A stretch of 64,000 nt of DNA from positions 1 to 64,000 of the forward strand of contig JBFGJY010000004.1 in the NCBI GenBank assembly GCA_041576975.1. The letters run 5' to 3'. The position numbers and the translations under genes were made by a program. Below the pieces are notes generated by a model. The model was given only the letters and a program-made list of their open reading frames with translations. It had not been told where the DNA came from and made no database searches. Source of the DNA: JBFGJY01 sp041576975 (GTDB lineage: Bacteria; Pseudomonadota; Gammaproteobacteria; UBA4575). Positions 63,020-64,000 of the stretch are shown here, one piece after another (positions within the stretch are counted from its first letter, which is position 1; each line of letters opens with the position of its first letter).

Positions 63020-63047
63020 GCCCATATCACTTTCAATACGTTTAAAT

Positions 63048-63079
63048 AAAAGCCTGGGCACTTAGTTCGGGCTTTTTTT
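63048..63079 (+). terminator. Intrinsic terminator after the globin gene
   Basis: aaaagcc (63048-63054) pairs with ggctttt (63070-63076) across a 15-base loop, followed by a T run. Position and orientation fit termination of the globin transcript. Confidence 0.8.
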
Positions 63080-63279
63080 ATGTATCATTTGTCAGGTCAA
63101 ATGAACCGCTAAGAAAAATGCTAAGCTATGCATCGCATTTATTTAGATTATCGCTTTCAACTCAGTCTTTTAAGAAGATCTGACCACTGCGTTTGTGAAT
63201 GCAGCCGCTGAGTTTTCATGTAATTTCACTGAATTTCCCTCATCGGTAAGTGTCTAAACAGCCATGACAGCGATGTGGG

Positions 63280-63308
63280 TTGATGAAGACTGTCTTTTTA
63301 CCTATAAT
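63280..63308 (+). promoter_or_regulatory. Sigma-70-type promoter for rimP
   Basis: TTGATG (63280-63285), a 17-bp spacer and a perfect TATAAT (63303-63308). Transcription would start near 63315, giving a leader of about 195 bases before the rimP ATG at 63511. Confidence 0.65.
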
Positions 63309-63356
63309 AATTCTTGTTTAGTCAAATGGTAAGTCATTGTTTGATCAATGATTTGA

Positions 63357-63379
63357 AGGGCCCCAAGTGGGCCTTTTTT
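63357..63379 (+). terminator. Leader hairpin 1 before rimP
   Basis: ggccc / gggcc arms (extended by aag/ttt pairs) are followed directly by a T run. It lies about 45 bases into the predicted rimP leader, so it could act as an attenuator. Confidence 0.6.
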
Positions 63380-63473
63380 ATTGCTTGCGCAAGCTTTGAT
63401 CCCATTATTTGGGCAGTTGCCAAATAGATGAGGCCGCTTGTAAATTACAGAGTCATAGGGAAGTGAACTAGAG

Positions 63474-63502
63474 AAAAATGGGCCTGGGAGCCCATTTTTT
63501 TA
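63474..63502 (+). terminator. Leader hairpin 2 just before rimP
   Basis: aaaaatgggc (63474-63483) and gcccattttt (63490-63499) form a perfect 10-bp stem followed by more T. It ends within 10 bp of the rimP ATG at 63511, so transcripts must read through it to express rimP. Confidence 0.8.
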
Positions 63503-63510
63503 TTGTGCAA

Positions 63511-63987
63511 ATGATTTTATATAGAGATCCTTTTGGTATAGCACCAATAATTGAGCCGGTAATTGTTGGCATGGGCTATGACTTTTGGGGGCTCGAATGT
63601 CAATCCGGCGTAAGGGCCGCACAGGTGCGGGTATACATTGACCGGAATGACGGTGTGACATTAGATGATTGTTCTCGAGTTAGTCAGCAATTAAGCGCTG
63701 TTTTAGATGTAGAAGATCCAATTCAAGTGCCGTATACCTTGGAAATCTCATCACCGGGAATAAATCGGCCATTGTTTAGTGTCGATCAAATGAAAAGTGT
63801 TATTGGCAGTAGAGTGAAAATAAAGACCTTATGGCCAGTCGAAGAGCGTAGGAATATTAGTGGAATTTTAGAAAAAGTTGGAGATGAAAATATCAAGATA
63901 AAGGTTGACGGTGATAATTTTTTCACTGTACCAGTGAATGCTATTAAAAAAGCAAAATTAGATATAGATATTAAATTTAATGATTGA
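63511..63987 (+). CDS. rimP: Ribosome maturation factor RimP
   Basis: RimP helps assemble the 30S subunit. From ATG 63511 the protein is 158 aa. The signatures GYDFWGLECQ, VRVYIDRNDGVTLDDCSRVS, LDVEDPIQVPYTLEISSPGINRPLF and a C-terminal SH3-like part are clear. The frame opens at ATG 63478, but that codon lies inside the terminator stem and would add residues not seen in the family. nusA is expected next, beyond the window end. Confidence 0.95.
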   Translation: MILYRDPFGIAPIIEPVIVGMGYDFWGLECQSGVRAAQVRVYIDRNDGVTLDDCSRVSQQLSAVLDVEDPIQVPYTLEISSPGINRPLFSVDQMKSVIGSRVKIKTLWPVEERRNISGILEKVGDENIKIKVDGDNFFTVPVNAIKKAKLDIDIKFND

Positions 63988-64000
63988 TTTTTGAGTTATT

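Larger units (their letters stand above)
63020..63510. other. Non-coding region before rimP
   Basis: About 490 bp between the globin and rimP. It holds the globin terminator, a sigma-70-type promoter (63280-63308), an inverted repeat tcattg/caatga (63334-63351) and two further terminator-like hairpins, as listed separately. No ORF is supported between them. Confidence 0.6.

Noticed and set aside
63478..63510. rimP starting at ATG 63478
   Set aside because: This ATG lies within the left arm of the terminator hairpin and adds residues not seen in RimP; ATG 63511 fits better.

Overview
The window is an AT-rich stretch of a gammaproteobacterial chromosome. The main evidence is gene order. The blocks mltD / yafS-rnhA-dnaQ, smpB / ratA-ratB / bamE-recN-nadK, grpE-dnaK-dnaJ-dapB-carAB-greA-rlmE-ftsH-glmM-tpiA-secG-tRNA-Leu and nuoA-N / tRNA-fMet / rimP are all recognisable from other gammaproteobacteria, with local gains and losses. 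The genus cannot be fixed from sequence alone. A complete proton-pumping complex I, lipoproteins, the Bam component BamE and HrcA/CIRCE plus sigma-32 control suggest an aerobically respiring diderm. TGA is used as a normal stop codon.

Layout. 0.2-3.4 kb: ppiD and an acidic amino-acid symporter. 3.4-4.4 kb: a small accessory patch holding a hairpin-rich interspersed repeat-like element and a nuclease-like gene broken by one TGA. 4.4-11.5 kb: fabI (minus), then a Yej-like peptide ABC importer operon of lipoprotein binding protein, two permeases and a fused double ATPase. 11.5-14.8 kb: a minus-strand Ser/Thr kinase, PP2C phosphatase and FHA protein operon. 15.1-18.6 kb: mltD, yafS, rnhA, dnaQ. 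18.7-25.3 kb: a small lipoprotein, smpB, an SNF-type transporter, ratA/ratB, a DUF3617 protein, and minus-strand nadK-recN-bamE. 25.3-30.5 kb: hrcA-grpE-dnaK-dnaJ with a CIRCE operator at the hrcA promoter, a sigma-32 promoter before dnaK and a terminator hairpin before dnaJ. 30.7-39.2 kb: dapB and carAB-greA, separated by inserted accessory genes: a Mrr-like protein, a half-length TSUP permease, a DsrC/TusE-like protein with an altered tail, and a zinc-ribbon protein. 39.4-45.4 kb: rlmE, ftsH, glmM, tpiA, secG, a 33-aa membrane ORF and tRNA-Leu(GAG). 45.4-60.5 kb: nuoA-N. 60.6-64 kb: tRNA-fMet with a 27-bp duplicate of its 3' end, three inserted genes (DUF1840, patatin, truncated globin) and rimP behind its own promoter and attenuator-like hairpins.

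The most unusual structural signal is a set of old, degenerate tandem repeats with a unit of about 50 bp lying directly before genes. They occur before ppiD (50-bp steps running into the coding start), before dapB (two copies 50 bp apart) and before nuoA (about nine units of about 53 bp arranged as a four-unit higher-order repeat of about 210 bp). A weaker case lies before rlmE. No catalogued mobile element, phage or CRISPR array is visible. The best candidates for new biology are these arrays, the TSUP plus DsrC-like pair, and the kinase/phosphatase/FHA operon next to a peptidoglycan hydrolase.
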